Of a stretch of 64,000 nucleotides of DNA, positions 11,781 through 25,510 are shown piece by piece. The translations under genes and the position numbers were made by a program. Within the stretch, counting starts at the first letter, position 1. Each line of letters begins with the position of its first letter. A model generated the notes under the pieces. It was not told the origin of the DNA and ran no database searches. It saw only the letters and a list, made by a program, of their open reading frames with translations. Location: the NCBI GenBank assembly GCA_027627225.1, contig JAPFQT010000361.1, forward strand, positions 60,001-124,000. The letters are read 5' to 3'. This DNA comes from Congeria kusceri. Its lineage: Eukaryota > Mollusca > Bivalvia > Myida > Dreissenidae.

Positions 11781-14700
11781 ATGTCGAAATGTAGTGCCTA
11801 CTGTGTTCGTTTCTTGCTTCTACCTTTCTGTTTCTGTCCCCACACATTGGGAGGCATTAGACATTGTTCTCAGCGGTCCGTCGGGTCGTACAAACGTACG
11901 TACGCACGTCCTGAAATTATATGGATTCAACTCTTCTTTTACTGCTGGCGGATTTCGCTCAAACTTTCACATCTTAGTGTGTGGGTGATCGTGAGAGATG
12001 GAATGTTTGCTGAGACTACATTTGGTAGAATTATGGCCCTTTGTCATTATTTCCACTATAGAATATACAAAATATGAACTCCTCTTACAGAGCTGGGCGG
12101 ATTTAACTGAAACGTTCACAGCTGGAGAACCTTAATGTGTAGGTGATCGTAAAAGTCGAAATTTAGGCTGCGTCCTATTTTGGCAGGTTTATTGCTATTT
12201 TTCATTTTTACTACTATAGTTCTTCTTGAAATTTTTTGGACTCAACACTTTTTGAAGTGCTAGGCTGATTTTATTTCAATGTTTAAAGCTGAGGAACCAG
12301 TATGTGTAGATGATCTAAAAGGAATGAATTTTGAAAGATATATGGCCTTTGGCCATTTTTCTACTATAGAATATATACATGAACTTCTCTTTAACAGTTT
12401 GATAATCTTTGTTCAAACTTTTACAACATAGGGCCTTAATGTGTGGGTTAGCATACATGAAGGCATTTCGGCAGCGACTAATGTTGGCAGAATTATGGCC
12501 CTTTTCCACTATTCCACCATAGAATATATACTTATCGATATTTTGTGGACTCAGCCTCTCTTGAAATGCTTGGCGGATGGCGTTAAAACTGTCAAAACTG
12601 AAGGACATTAATGTCTAGGCGATCGCAAAGGAAGAAATTTTAGCTGCGACCAATTTCTGTAGAAGTATTACCCGTTGCCATTGTTCTACTATAAAATAAT
12701 TATTAAAAAAATACTTTTTGTGGCTAGAATTAGTGTTGGCGACAAGTCCTTTGTCTGTTTCCAGACATATGTGGCGGGGACATCCGTGTCTGTGACACAT
12801 CTAGTTGATACTGTACTGTTGAGTGTACCATATTTTAAGAAATATGTCGATTAGCGTGCTGAGTGTTCGCTTACAGCTTGTAGAAATAAAAATTAAAAAT
12901 TGAAAAGCATAATTTAGGGTCTACAGTGCATTTTATGATCTACATCTGTTCTTGTTCTATATGTTATTAAGCAAGTTTGGGTCTCACTTGCCTGTTTTAT
13001 ATTGGCAATTGCATATTTTAAGGCGGTTTACAAATATGAGTGATATATTTGTAACTAAAAGAGCGCATATTTGTCAGTTTTTTTACATGCGTAATGACGT
13101 TTTCTATTTTATTAAATATATGATATTTTCTGAAGCATAAAAGTATTCTTTATTAAGTTATAAAGGTATTACATCTGGTTGCATTTCAAGCATTAAGTTA
13201 CATGCGTTTGTTTCTTTTGGAAGTATGTTGAGATGTTTGTGCATGCATGTGAGGCAAATACAAATGTTATTTTATTTATTTTCACAAATAATTTTAATAC
13301 TATATGCTAATATTTGTGGTAAACGGCTAACGGACAGAATAATATTCCGCATTATGTATGCTGATTATTCGATTGTCTTATTCTCTCTGATTTTTCTCCA
13401 TCATGTTTTTAATTGTAAGCTTTTTATTCATATTATGGATTCGATTTCTGTCTTTATCAGCTTATGCGTACTTATGACGAATTTCGAGTGTATGAATATC
13501 TTGGCAATTGCACAGGTCTGTAAATGTTGTTCATGTCTTTAATGCAGTTATTGCATTGGCCATGTATTATAACGCAATTGGATAACGGGGATTAAATCCC
13601 TATTGTCTTAATACATAGTATCTTACCAAGCATATATTAAATGCGTTTTTATCTATTAGAAAAATATCCTTACTCTTTTAATTTAAGTAGTTTCTTTGAA
13701 GAATGTTATGTTTGTTTGTTTCAATAAAAAAGGACAATGTACTTTGATTTAAAGTACTATTTCTATATATTTAATACTTACCCATATCATATTGAAGTAT
13801 ATCCAAACAAATGTTATTAATTTGCTTACTTATTCGGCACCCACATATTTTAAATAGTGTTTTGCTTTTACATATGGTCTGAAAGAATAGCGCACGTTTA
13901 TTTTTGGAAAAAATGTGTATATGCATTCGGTTTGTTTTAAGTAAATGATAAGTGTCATTGTTGGAATTATCCCCACCCAAGAAATAACTAACAAAGCACG
14001 GTGTGAATTTAAATTAGTGCATAACTTATGGAAAATTAGGATCATGTTTGTTGTATATGTAATACGTTCCCGAAATGCGTACACGTGCTATATCTATACT
14101 CTACAAATACATTCCATTTGGCGAGTTGCCGTGCCTCACAGCGTTTGACTACAAATAAATAGCTTATACTACATTATCTGATCTCTCGTTTAATGATCCA
14201 TATTACTGTTAACAATATATTGTCTTTCTAACAAATTTTTTAAATACTTTGTTCGGTATCATTAGCTTAGTTTTAACCTACATCGTGTTTCGTCTACACA
14301 GTTATGAGGCTCGTACATAATAATAATAAAATTAATTAGTATATCTTACATTTTGATACTTTACTATTGTGTTGGCCACACTTCACGCATAATTTCGAAG
14401 TGTAGTACTGATTGTGTTCGCTTGCTGTCTGTCGTAATCAAAATTGCTTCTTATAATACGTCATTGTGGTGTCTACGGTGTGTTCTATGCCCTAAATACT
14501 ATTATTTGTATTATCAAAGATTTAAAGAACAAGTTTAAGCCAGAATTGCCTATAGAATTGCCTATTTGATAGGTATAATTGTATGACTCAATGCGATTTT
14601 CTTTGCTATAATGTATTTACAAAAGGGCCCCTCTAAAGAGTCAGAGTAGTTTTCCTACGTAACGCCGTTAACATTTTGTTATCTTCAATTGCGTAAACTC

Positions 14701-15837
14701 TATGCATTTATTATCTTAAAATCGTATTCAGTCGTATTGTATTTCAAGTATTACGTAACTAGCTTGTGCCTCTTTTCGATAGCATAGCAATATGCTTTGA
14801 TACGCACCTGGGAGCAAATTAGATGTTAATTAGTGATATTAACAAATCAATTTAATTCCTTTTTGAGGGTAATTGCGAGTAACCGTAAGCTGACGGCATC
14901 AACTTTTTCTACTTTAATGTAGTCAATATTTTTATTCTATGGTATCTTATTATTTTACTGCGCCAGACTAAAACCTTCTTCCATATGCTGTACAAAAGAC
15001 TCTCAAACAACATTAATGGAACATGAGATTGAATCAGTTGTACTAAAACAGCTGCTGGAAATCTGGATTATCGTTAGTTTTGATATACCATTATTACATG
15101 TGAATCGAAATCTGTATGGGCAAAAAATGTGATACTTTCCCTGGGTGTATACATTAAAGCTTTATCAGTGTTGTTATAGCTGCAATAATGATATATTTTC
15201 ATTAATGGCTGTAATGGTTATTAGTAATAATCGAAAAAGCATGAACACGTGTGTGTTACAACGTAATGTTGATTCTATCAATACTATTGTGACAAAATTA
15301 GTTATTATTGATTGTTAAATTATTGACGTTCATCATCATCACATATTTTAATCCAAATACAGGTTAGCAAAGATATAAACATTATGCAAGTGTGTTTTGA
15401 CAACGCATTTGAGAGGAGTGCAATATAAAATGCAAATAAAGAAAAAGTGTTAGTAATAATCGCATAACCAATCATGCATGTGTTCTTAAATATATTTATG
15501 ATGCTAGCAATATTATTTAAACAAAACTTTCCATTATTTACCGTTCTATATTTGTTCTCCCCAAACACATTGATTTGGCTTTATTTCCAGCATTAGGGTG
15601 CTCTCATTGTTTTATTTACAGTATTATGGCGAGTTGCAGAACTAGGCATGTTTTGACAACTGATACAGTTTTATTGAGTGCAATTAGCCGTAAATTATCC
15701 GGGGTAAGGATACCATTATCGTGTCTTTATAGCTCACCTTATTAAGTGCATTTTTTTCCGATTTCTGTCACTGCTACATATAGCTTCTACCTCACTTTTT
15801 GATACTGCATTGTTGGTAGTGTCACATTTACAGCATT
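11781..15837 (+). repeat. Array unit 5 (long form)
   Basis: The first ~2.3 kb match units 1 and 3. At 14120, after CATTCCATTTGG, it continues into about 1.1 kb that units 1-4 lack, and rejoins the common sequence at about 15218 (ATGGTTATTAGTAATAATCG). It also lacks about 140 bp near 15432, where AAAATGC joins AAATAAAGAAA, so its total length is 4057 bp. It is probably closer to the ancestral unit than the short forms, because the palindrome arms also carry the long segment. Confidence 0.88.
14120..15217 (+). repeat. Long-form-only segment of the array unit
   Basis: This segment is present here, at about 17600-18720, at about 22275-23290, and inverted at about 25880-26890, but absent from units 1-4. 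Its edges carry the same few bases: CATTTGG at the left edge and TAATGG at the right, so a TGG microhomology could have mediated its loss. It contains GCGAGTTGCC..CACAGCGTTTGACT at the left end and GGCTGTAATGGTTATT at the right. No coding potential was recognised. Confidence 0.85.
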
Positions 15838-18800
15838 ATGTCGAAATGTAGTGCCTACTGTGTTCGTTTCTTGCTTCTACCTTTCTATTCCTGTCCCCAC
15901 ACATTGGGAGGCATTAGACATTGTTCTTAGCAGTCCGTCGGGTCGTACGAACGTACGTACGCACGTCCTGAAATTGTATGGATTCAACTCCTCTTTTACT
16001 GCTGGGCGGATTTCGCTCAAACTTTCACAGCTTTAGAACCTTAGTGTGTGGGTGATCGTGAGAGATGGAATTTTTGCTGAGACAACATTTGGTCGAATTA
16101 TGGCCCTTTGTCATTATTTCCACTATAGAATATGCAAAATATGAACTCCTCTTACATTGCTGGGCGGATTGAACTGAAACGTCCACAGCTGGAGAACCTT
16201 AATGTGTAGGTGATCGTAAAAGACGGAATTTAGGCTGCGTCCAATTTTTGCAGATTAATTGCTATTTTTTATTTTTACTACTATAGTACTTCTTGAAATG
16301 TTTTGGACTGAACACTTTTTTTAAGTGCTAGGCTGATTTGGCTACAATGTTTAAAGCTGAGGAACCAGTATGTGTAGATGATCTAAAAGGAATAAATTTT
16401 GGCAGATGTATGGCCTTTGGCCATTGTTCTACTACAAAATATAGACATAAAGACTCAACTTCTCTTTAACAGTTTGATAAACTTTGCTCAAACTTTTACA
16501 ACAAAAGGGCCTCAATGTGTGGGTTATCATACATGACGGCATTTCGGCAGCGACTAATGTTGGCAGAATTATAATCCTTTTCCACTGTTCCACCATAGAA
16601 TTTATACTTATCGATATTTTGTGGACTCAGCCTCTCTCGAAATGTTTGGCGGATGGCGTTCAAACTGTCAAAGCTATTTCTTTTGGAAATATGTTGAGAT
16701 GCTTGCGCATGCATGTGGGGCAAAAACAAATGTTATTTTATTTATTTTCACAAATAATTGTAATTCCATATGCTTATATTTGTGGTAAACGTCTAACGAA
16801 CAGAATAATATTCCGCATTATGTATGTTGATTATTTGATTGTCTTATTTTCTCTGATTTCTCTCCATCATGTTTTTAATTCTAAGCTTTTTATGCATACT
16901 ATGGATTCAATTTTTATCTTTATCAGCTTATGCATACTTATGGCGAATGTCTTGTGTAGGGATATCATGGCATTTGCCGAGGTTTGTAAATGTATTTCAT
17001 GTCCTAAATGCAGTTATTGCATTGGCCATATATTATTACGCATTATAGCACCTCCCTTATTTTGTGGGGATTAAATCCCTATTGTCTGAATACATAGTTT
17101 CTCACCAAGCATATATTAAATACGTTTTGATCTATTAGAAAAATATCCTTACACCTTTAATTTAAGCAGTTTCTTTGAAGAATGTTATGTATGTTTGTTT
17201 CAATAAGAAAGTACAATATACTTTGATTTAAGGTACTGTCTATATATATTTAATACTTACGCATATCATATTGAAGTATATCCAAACAAATGTAATTCAT
17301 TTCCTTACTTATTCGGCACCCGTATATTTTAAATAGTGTTTTGCTTTAACATATGGTCTGAAAGAATAGCGCACGTTTAAGTTTGGAAAATATGTGTATA
17401 TGCATTCGGTTTGTTTTAAGTGAATGAAACGGATCATTGTTGGAATTATCCCCACCCAAGAAATAACTCTAACAAAGCACGGTGTGAATTTAAATTAGTA
17501 CATAACTTAAGGAAAAGAAGTATTATGTTTGTTGTATGTGTAATACGTTCCAGAAATGCATATACGTCCTACATTTGTTCTCCACAAATACATTCCATTT
17601 GGCGAGTTGCCGGGCCTCACAGCGTTTGACTACAAATAAATGGCTAATAATACATTATTTGATCTCTCGTTTAATGATCCCTATTACTGATAACAATATA
17701 ATGTCTTTATAACAAATTTCTTGAATGCTTTGTTCGGTTTCACTCATTTCCAGCATTGAGTTGATATCATTAGCTTATTTTTAACCTACGACGAGTTTCG
17801 TCTACACAGTTATGAATCTCGTACATAATAATAAAATTAATTAGTATACCTTACATTTTGATACTTTACTATTGGGTTGGCCACACTTCAAGCATTATTT
17901 CGAAGTGTAGTACTGATAGTGTTCGCTTGCTGTCTGTCGTAATCAAAATTGCTCCTTATAATACGTCATTGTGGTATCTACGGTGTGTTCTATGCCCTAT
18001 ATATACCAGTATTTGCATTATCAAAGATTTAAAGAACCAGTTTAAGCCACACTGCCTTTTTGATAGGTATAATTGCATGACTCAATGCGTTTTTCTTAGC
18101 TATAATGTAATTTTAAGAGGCTTCCACTAAAGAGTAAGTGTAATTTTTATGCGTAAGGGCGTTTACGTTTGTTTTGAATGTATGATATATTCAATCGCGT
18201 AAACTTTATGCATTTATTATTTTAAAAACGTATTCAGTCGTATTGTATTCCAAATATTAGGTAACTATAGTGTGCCTCTTTTCAGTAGCATAGCGATATA
18301 CTTTGACACGCACCTGTGGACAAATTGGATGTTAATTAGTGATATTAACAAATTAATTTAAATCATTTTATAGGGTAATTTTGGATAACCGTAACCTGAC
18401 TGCATCACATTTTTCTACTTTAATGGTGTCAATATTTTCATTCTATGCTATTTTATTATTTTACAGCGTCAGACTAAAATCTTTTTCCATGTGTTGTATA
18501 ACAGACCCTCAAACTACATTAATGGAACATGAGATTGGATCAGTTGTACTAAAATCAGCTGCAGGCAATCTGAATTATCGTTAGTTTTGACATACCATTA
18601 TTACATGGGAATCGAAATCTGTATGGGCTATACATGGGACACTTTCCCTGAGTTTATATGTCAAAGCTTTATTTTTGTTGTTACAGCTGCAATAAATATA
18701 TGATATCATTAATGGCTGTAATGGTTATTAGTAATAATCAAATAAGCATGAAAACATGTAACGTTAATGCGATCAAACCTATTCTGACTATATTAGTTGT

Positions 18801-18932
18801 TATGTATTGTTAAAACAGTTGTCCTTGATCATTATCATACGTTTTAGTCTGCCTACTGGTAAACAAATATTTAAACATTATGGACGTTTTTTTATTGACA
18901 ATACATTTAACAGGAGTGCAATATAAAACCTA
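15838..18932 (+). repeat. Array unit 6 (long form, internally deleted), running into the palindrome
   Basis: The anchor is at 15838. About 600 bp are missing at about 16675, where the fifth monomer (AACTGTCAAAGCT) joins directly to ATTTCTTTTGG. The fusion makes a 196-codon open frame (16484-17074) out of two normally separate parts, which I read as accidental. The long-form segment is present (about 17600-18720). Divergence from units 1-5 is higher, as expected for an older copy at the array edge. The unit continues without a break into the left arm of the palindrome. Confidence 0.85.
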
Positions 18933-21900
18933 ATAAATGCAGTCAATCAGATTTGATTTATGATCCAATTATCTCAAATGATACGAGACAGCAAACGGTG
19001 ACAGCAGATTGGTGCAAATACTCCAGCGTTCAAAACATCAGAATTGGGGGAGGTCGAATATAGAAAGGTTGTTAGTAATAATTAGCAAGCATACATGTAT
19101 GTTGCAATGTATTTATAATGCTAACAATATTACTTCTCAAAAGTAACCATCATATAGGTAGTTTTAAATAGTGTTTCGCTTTTTAATATTGTAGTAAAAT
19201 ATAGGGCACGTTTATGTTTTAAACACAATATGTATATGCATTTGGTTTGTTTCAAGTGAATGATAAGTGTCTAAGTTTTGTCCTAATTATGTTCGCTGGC
19301 TGGCTGTCGTTAATGTTGTTTATTATGATGCATCAGTGTGGTGTCTAAAGTGTGTTCTATGCTCTATATGGTAGTATATGCATGATCTATAATTGAGCCA
19401 CAATTGCCAATTTGATAGATGTAATTGCATGTTTCAATGCGGTTTTCTTAAAAGATTTAAATAATATGTATTTGTGTAATTATAAGAGTGCTCTTCTAAA
19501 AAATCAGTGTAGCTTTCATTTGAAAGGGCGTTTACGTTTTGTTTCAATATATTATGATGTCTTCAATAGCGTTATCTGTATGCATTTATTATATTAAAAC
19601 GGATTTCATCGTGTTGTATTTCAAGTATTGCGTTACTTTCTTGTGCCTCATTTCGAAGGCATAGCGGGATGCTTTAATCCACATCTGGGGACATATTAAA
19701 TGTTAAGTATTCATATTAAAAATGAACTAAATTCATTTTTGATAGTAAATGTGAATAACCGTAATGTGACGGCATAATATTCTACTGTAATGTCTATTTT
19801 TATTTATTCTATGGTATCTTATCATTTTACTGCATCAGACTTAAACTTTTTTCCATACCTTTTACATCAGACTCTGAAACAACATTAATGGAAAATGAGA
19901 CAGGGTCAGTTGTTCTAAAACACTGCAGGATATCTGACTAATTATTAGTTATTACATGCCATATTCATCTGTAAAGTTTTATCATTGTTCGTATAGTTGT
20001 AATAACTATATATTTACTTTAACGGTAGTAATGGTTGTTATAAATAATATAATAAGATATAAAACATGTAAGTTGCCATGTATTCATGATGTTAGCAATA
20101 TTAAACTAACAATGTTACATGTTGTCATTATTTACTGCTAAAATTGATGACCGTTAACTTTATTACATATTTTAGTCCACCTACAGGTCAACAAAGATTA
20201 AAAAAGTGTGCAAGGCATTAGGCATTGATCTTGGCGGTCCATCGGTCCGTACGTACGTACGTATGCACGTCATGAAAATTTAATGGATTCAACACCTCTT
20301 TTACTGCTGGGCGGATTTCGCTAAAACTTTCACAGCTGAAGATCCTTAATATGTGGGTGATCGTGAGGGATGGAATTTTTGCTGTCACCAATTTAGTTAG
20401 AATTGTGGTCCTTTGAATATTTTCCAACACGAATATATAATTATCAATTCCTCTTCAACCGCTGGGCGAATTTAACTCACACGTTTACAGCTGAAGAAAC
20501 TTAATGTGTAGGTGATCGTAAAAGAAGACATTGAGGGTGCGTCGAATTTTGGCAGGTTTATGGGTATTTGTCATTTTTATCACTATAGTACTTCTTGAAA
20601 TTTTGTGGACTAAACTCTTTTTTAAGTGCTGCGCTGATTTTGCTCAAACTTTCAAAGCTAAAGAACCGTCATGTGTAGGTGATCTGAAAGGAATGAATTT
20701 CGATTGCGACCAATTTCGGCAGACTTATGGCCCTTGGCTACTTTTGTACTGTATGGTTAGTGTTAGACTGACGACTCTGTAACAGCTTAAACGATTTTGC
20801 TCAATATTTCACAGCTAAAGGGCTTTAATGTGCAGGTAATCACTAATTTGGGAATTTCGGCGGCGACCAATTTTGGCAGAATTATGTCCCTTTGCCACTT
20901 TTCCATTATGGCATATATACTTCCCGATATTTTGTGGACTCATCTCTTGAAATGCTTGGCGGATGGCTATCAAACTATCAACGCTAAAGGACGTTAATGT
21001 GATCGTAAAGGAAGGAATTTTGGCTGCGATCAATTTTGGCAGAATTACGGCTCTGTCATTTGTTCTACTATGGAATATATTAGAAATTAAATTGTTGCGG
21101 CAAAAATTAGTGCTGGCGACACGTCTGTTTCCAAACACATCTCGTTGGGGCGTCCGTGTCTGTGACACATCTAGTTGACACTGTATTGTTGAGTGTGCAA
21201 TATTTTTAGCACTATTTTGATTTGTCGTGCTGTCTGTTCGTTTGCACCTTGTAGAAATTGAAATTACAAATTAAAATAAATATTTTCAGCGTCTACAGTG
21301 CGTTCTTTGTCATACATTTATATAATTGTTATATATTATAGAACAATGTTTGTTCTTACTTGCCTGTTTTTATGGGCAATTTAATATTTCAAGGCGGTTT
21401 ACCAATATGAGTGATATATTTGCAACTACACGAGCGCATACTTGTAAACAAGCAGTGTTGTTTACATGCGTAATGGCGTTTTCTATTTGATTAAATATAT
21501 GACATCTTCTGAAACATAAAAAGTTATTTTTTTTATTAATTTAAAAACGTGTGAAATCTGGTTGTATTTCAAGCATTAAGTTACATGCGTTTATTTGTTT
21601 CGATAGTATGTTGAGATGCTTCTCATGCATCTTAGGCAAAAATATCAATGTTAATTTTTTTGACCTTCACAAATAATTGTAATTTCATATGCAAATTTTT
21701 TTAGATTACGTCTAGCTGACAGAATAATATTCTGCATTGTGTATGCTGATTACGGATTAATCGATTTTCTTCATTATCTTATTTCTCTCCATCATGTTTT
21801 TCAATTTTAAGTTTATTATGCATACTATCGATTCGACTTCTGTCTTAATCAGCTTATGCATACTTATGGCGAATTTCTGCATAGGGATATCTTAGCAATT

Positions 21901-23420
21901 CCACAGGTTTGTAAATGTATTTGATGTCATAAATGCAATTATTTCATTGGCCGTATATTATAACGCAATAGGATATCTCCAGCATTTTGTGGGCATTAAA
22001 TCCCTATATTCTGAATACATACTATCTTATGAAGCATATATTATATGCGATTTGGTCTATAAGAAAAATATGCTTACACCTTTAATTTAAATAGTTACTA
22101 CGTAGGCTGTTATATGTGATTATTTAAATAAAAAAGGACAATCTACATTTACCTTACCGTGCTAATTAAAATAAGTGATTAAGGAAAAGAAAGGACAATT
22201 TTTGTAATATGTGTAATACGTTCCCAAAATGCTTCGACGTTCTACATTTGTTCTCAAAAATGCATTTCATTTGCGAGATGCCGGACCACAATCCGTTTGA
22301 CTTCAATCAAGTTAATAATCAATTGTTTGATCACTCGTTAAATAATCCTATTACGAATACCATTTCATTGTCTTTTTAATTACTTTATTAAGTGCGTTGC
22401 TCGATTTCAGTCATTTCCACCATTGAGTTTCTATCATCAGCTACCGTTATCTTCTTTTTGACCACTTATTGCGAGTTTCGTATACATTGTTATGAGACTC
22501 GTACATGATAATACAATTAATTACGTTACTTTTTGATATCATACTATTGGGTTGGCTACACTTCAATAATTATTTTTAGTCTACTTCTGATTGTGTTCGC
22601 TTGCTGACTGTCGCAATTAAATTTACTTGTTGAAATGCATTATTTTGGTGTCTACAGTGCCTTCTAAGCCCTATGTACTAGTTTATGCTTGATCTATACT
22701 TTATAGAACCATTTTAAATATTTACATTTTATTTAAATGTGCGATACCTTCAAAATCGTAAACTTAAGGCATTTATCATATTTAAAACGTATTCCATCGT
22801 ACAGAATCCATTGTATTTCAAGTATAACGATACTTTCTTGTGCCTCTTTTCGGTAGGATAGCAATATGCTTTTACACACAACTGGAGACAACTTTGATGT
22901 TTATAAGTCATATTATCAAATGAAAGTAATGCCTTTTGCTAGTAATTGAGGATAACCGTACGCTGTCTGCATACTTTTCTACTGTAATGGTGTCATTTGT
23001 TTTTCATTTATTCTATGGTATCTTATTATTTGAATGCGCCGCCCTAAAATCTTCTTCCATATGTTGTATAACAACCTCTAAAACAACATTAATTGAAAAT
23101 GATATGGGATCAGTTGTACTGAAACAGCTGCAAGATATATTTCTAATTGTTAGCTTCGACATACCATAATTACCTGTGTATCGAATTAGGTATGGATTAT
23201 ATGGATGACACTTATCCAGGGTTTATATTTTAAAGCTTTAAAATTGTTATTTCATGTAATAAATGTATGTTGACTGTAATGGTTGTAATGGTTGTTTGAA
23301 ATAAATCGAATGAACAAGAGGCATGCACATGTATGTTACTATGTATGTATGATGCTAGCTATATTATAGTAACAATAGTAGTCGTTAGTTATTATTAATA
23401 TTGTATACATGTATCTTCAT
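18933..23420 (+). repeat. Palindrome left arm, outer part (array-like, forward)
   Basis: This consists of rearranged long-form unit pieces in the array orientation. A junction near 19165 skips from the GTTAGTAATAATTAGC region to TTTAAATAGTGTTT. A second one near 20208 (AAGTGTGC joined to AAGGCATTAGGC) removes about 0.6 kb that the right arm keeps. A monomer block lies at 20280-21080. The mirror image is 25740-31978. Confidence 0.82.
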
Positions 23421-23640
23421 ATAATCCACAAATAAAGGTGTATATACCCACTGTCTCTACTTTAGCGTTTTCGCTGAACATTGGCGCCGGTACTGCCGAG
23501 TACTTAACAATTGGTACGGACTAGGACGGGTATTTTTAAGTAAATGTGTAGATTTGAAGTAACTAAGCTAGCAAAGCGAGCGAAAGAACAGTATATTTAG
23601 CCAGTTTTGACCGAGTGATATATGCCCATATATGTATGGC
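23421..23640 (+). mobile_element. LTR-end / primer-binding-site-like insert, left hinge
   Basis: This sequence is not part of the array unit. It contains AATAAA (23431-23436), then about 45 bases later GCTGAACA followed by TTGGCGCCGGTACTGCCGAG (23481-23500). A polyadenylation signal, a terminal CA and then TGGCGCC is the layout of a retroviral-type LTR 3' end followed by a tRNA primer-binding site. The orientation of unit sequence flips across it (forward before 23420, reverse after about 23640). No gag or pol follows, so this is at most a fragment, and the PBS reading is an inference from a short motif. Confidence 0.4.
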
Positions 23641-24450
23641 CCATATAGAAGTTACAAGAAAAAAATAAGATAATCGATTGAGTCAGCAAACACCAAGCGA
23701 AATGTTATTCTCTCATCCAAACGTTATCCACAATTATGAGCATATGGAATTAAACATATTTGTTAATATAACAAAATAACATTTGTATTTGCCCCACACG
23801 CTTGCGCAAGGATCTCACCATACTACCGACATAAATAAGCTCATGTAACTTAATGCTTCAAATACAACCAGATTGGATTCCTTTAGAATCTAATAAAGAA
23901 GATATCATATATTCAATCAAACAGAAAACGCCATTTCGTATGTAAACAACACAGACTGTTTACCAATATGCGTAAGAAAAGAGTCTCTTTTAGATACACA
24001 TGTTTTACTCAGTTTGGTAAACGCCTTTAAATATGCAATTGCCTCTATAAAGCAGGCAATTGAGATTTACATGTAGACTAGTTCTATAACATATAGAACA
24101 GGTACAGATATAAGACATAGAACACACTATAGACACTACAATTATGCATTTTAATTAGTAATTTTAATTTCTACAAGCTGCTAAAGAACACATTCAGCAG
24201 GACATATCGACATAATGCTGGAAATATGGCACACTCAAAAATACAGTATCAAAAAAGGAAGGTAGAAGCAGCAAACAATCACAGTGAGCACTACCCTTTG
24301 ACATACTACTGGAAATATTGCACTACCAACAATCACAGAAATCGAACAACGCACTTACTATAGTATGTCATCAATACATTTGTTAATTACTACCAATCAA
24401 ACTGTATTAGTTGACAAAATAAGCCTTGTACTGAAATTCGCCATAATGTC
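23641..24450 (-). repeat. Palindrome left arm, inner part (array-like, reversed)
   Basis: Array-unit sequence in reverse orientation: complements of the unit phrases CCAGCATTATGTCGA, GTTTACATGCGTAATGGCG and CATATGCTAATA occur at about 24200, 23930 and 23740. It mirrors 24670-25510. Confidence 0.8.
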
Positions 24451-24668
24451 ATAAAATGTATATCAAACTTTGTCAAATGCATATGTCACGCTAATTAATA
24501 TTTACTTACTTACTTACTTACAAGTTTGTATGTTACAATGTATTTATGATGTTAGTAATATTAATTTAACACAAATAACCCTCATTTAGCGTTCTATATT
24601 TGCTCTCTCCAACACATTTATTGAGTCTAGTTTCCAGCATTCGGGTGCTCTCATTGTCTTTTTTACAG
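24451..24668. repeat. Palindrome centre / spacer
   Basis: This is the non-mirrored middle. Bases 24451-24530 include a short (TTAC)n run (24508-24530) and have no match in either arm. Bases from about 24530 to 24668 are ordinary forward array sequence (CCAGCATTCGGGTGCTCTC at about 24632) that belongs to the right arm and was lost from the left. A spacer of at least 80 bp means the arms are not a perfect hairpin. Confidence 0.7.
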
Positions 24669-25510
24669 TATTATGGCGAATGTCAGTACAAGGCATATTT
24701 TGTCAACTAATACACTTTAATTGGTAGTAATTAACATAATTATACGTAGTATGATAATGTATTGATAGCATACTTTATTAAGTGCGTTGTTTGATTTCTG
24801 TGATTGTTGGTAGTGCAATATTTTCAGCATTATGTCAAAGTTGAGTTCTGGCTGTGATTGTTTGCTGCTTCTACCTTCCTTGTTTGATACTTTATTTTTG
24901 AGTGTGCCATATTTCCAGCATTATGTCGATGTGTTGTGCTGAATGTGTTCTTTAGCAGCCTGTAGAAATTAAAATTACTAATTAAAATGCATAATTGTAA
25001 TGTATATAGTGTGTTCTATGTCTTATATATGTACCTGTTCTATATGTTATAGAACTAGTTTACATGTAAATGTCAATTGTCTGCTATATAGAGGCAATTT
25101 CATATTTTAAGGCGTTTACCAAACTGAGTAAAATACGTGTAACTAAAAGAGACCCTTTCCTTACGCATATTGGTAAACAGTCTGTGTTGTTTACATACGT
25201 AATGGTGTTTTCTGCTTGATTGAATATATGATATCTTCTGAAGCATAAACAATATTTCTTTATTAGATTCTAAACGTATCAAATCTGGTTGTATTTGAAG
25301 CATTAAGTTACATGATGTTATTTATTCCGGTAGTATGGTGAGATTCTTGTGCAAGTGTGTGGGGCAAATACAAATGTTATTTTGTTATATCAACAAATAA
25401 TTTTAATTCCATATGCTAATAATTATGGATAACGTTTGGATGAGAGAATAACATTGCGCTTGGTGTTTGCTGACTCAATCGATTATCTTATTTTTTTCTT
25501 GTAACTTCTT
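24669..25510 (+). repeat. Palindrome right arm, inner part (array-like, forward)
   Basis: Forward array sequence: TTATGGCGAATGTCAG at about 24670, the anchor-like AGCATTATGTCAAAG at about 24827, and GTTTACATACGTAATGG at about 25189. It is the mirror partner of 23641-24450. Confidence 0.8.

Larger units (their letters stand above)
1..18932 (+). repeat. Macrosatellite array, 3.05-4.06 kb units, head to tail
   Basis: A long unit recurs in direct orientation. The anchor ATGTCGAAATGTAGTGCC starts at 22, 2540, 5633, 8684, 11781 and 15838, giving intervals of 2518, 3093, 3051, 3097 and 4057 bp. The array runs off the left edge of the window. Copies are near-identical over most of their length, differing by scattered substitutions and small indels. 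Each unit opens with an alternating ACGTACGTACG tract, then five degenerate monomers of about 150-170 bp, then about 2 kb of AT-rich non-repetitive sequence. The only open frames are short (60-109 aa) and overlap in several frames and strands, so I regard the unit as non-coding. The monomer part resembles core repeats of bivalve satellite-bearing non-autonomous elements (pearl or BIV160 type), but that is recollection only. Confidence 0.95.

Noticed and set aside
16484..17074. 196-codon plus-strand frame in unit 6
   Set aside because: Created by a 600-bp deletion that fuses monomer sequence to an unrelated part of the unit. No motif, and not present in other units.
1..18932. CRISPR-like or prokaryotic repeat array
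   Set aside because: Units are kilobases long, there are no short repeat-spacer modules, and the surrounding features (introns, LINEs, gypsy, SINE-like repeats) are eukaryotic.
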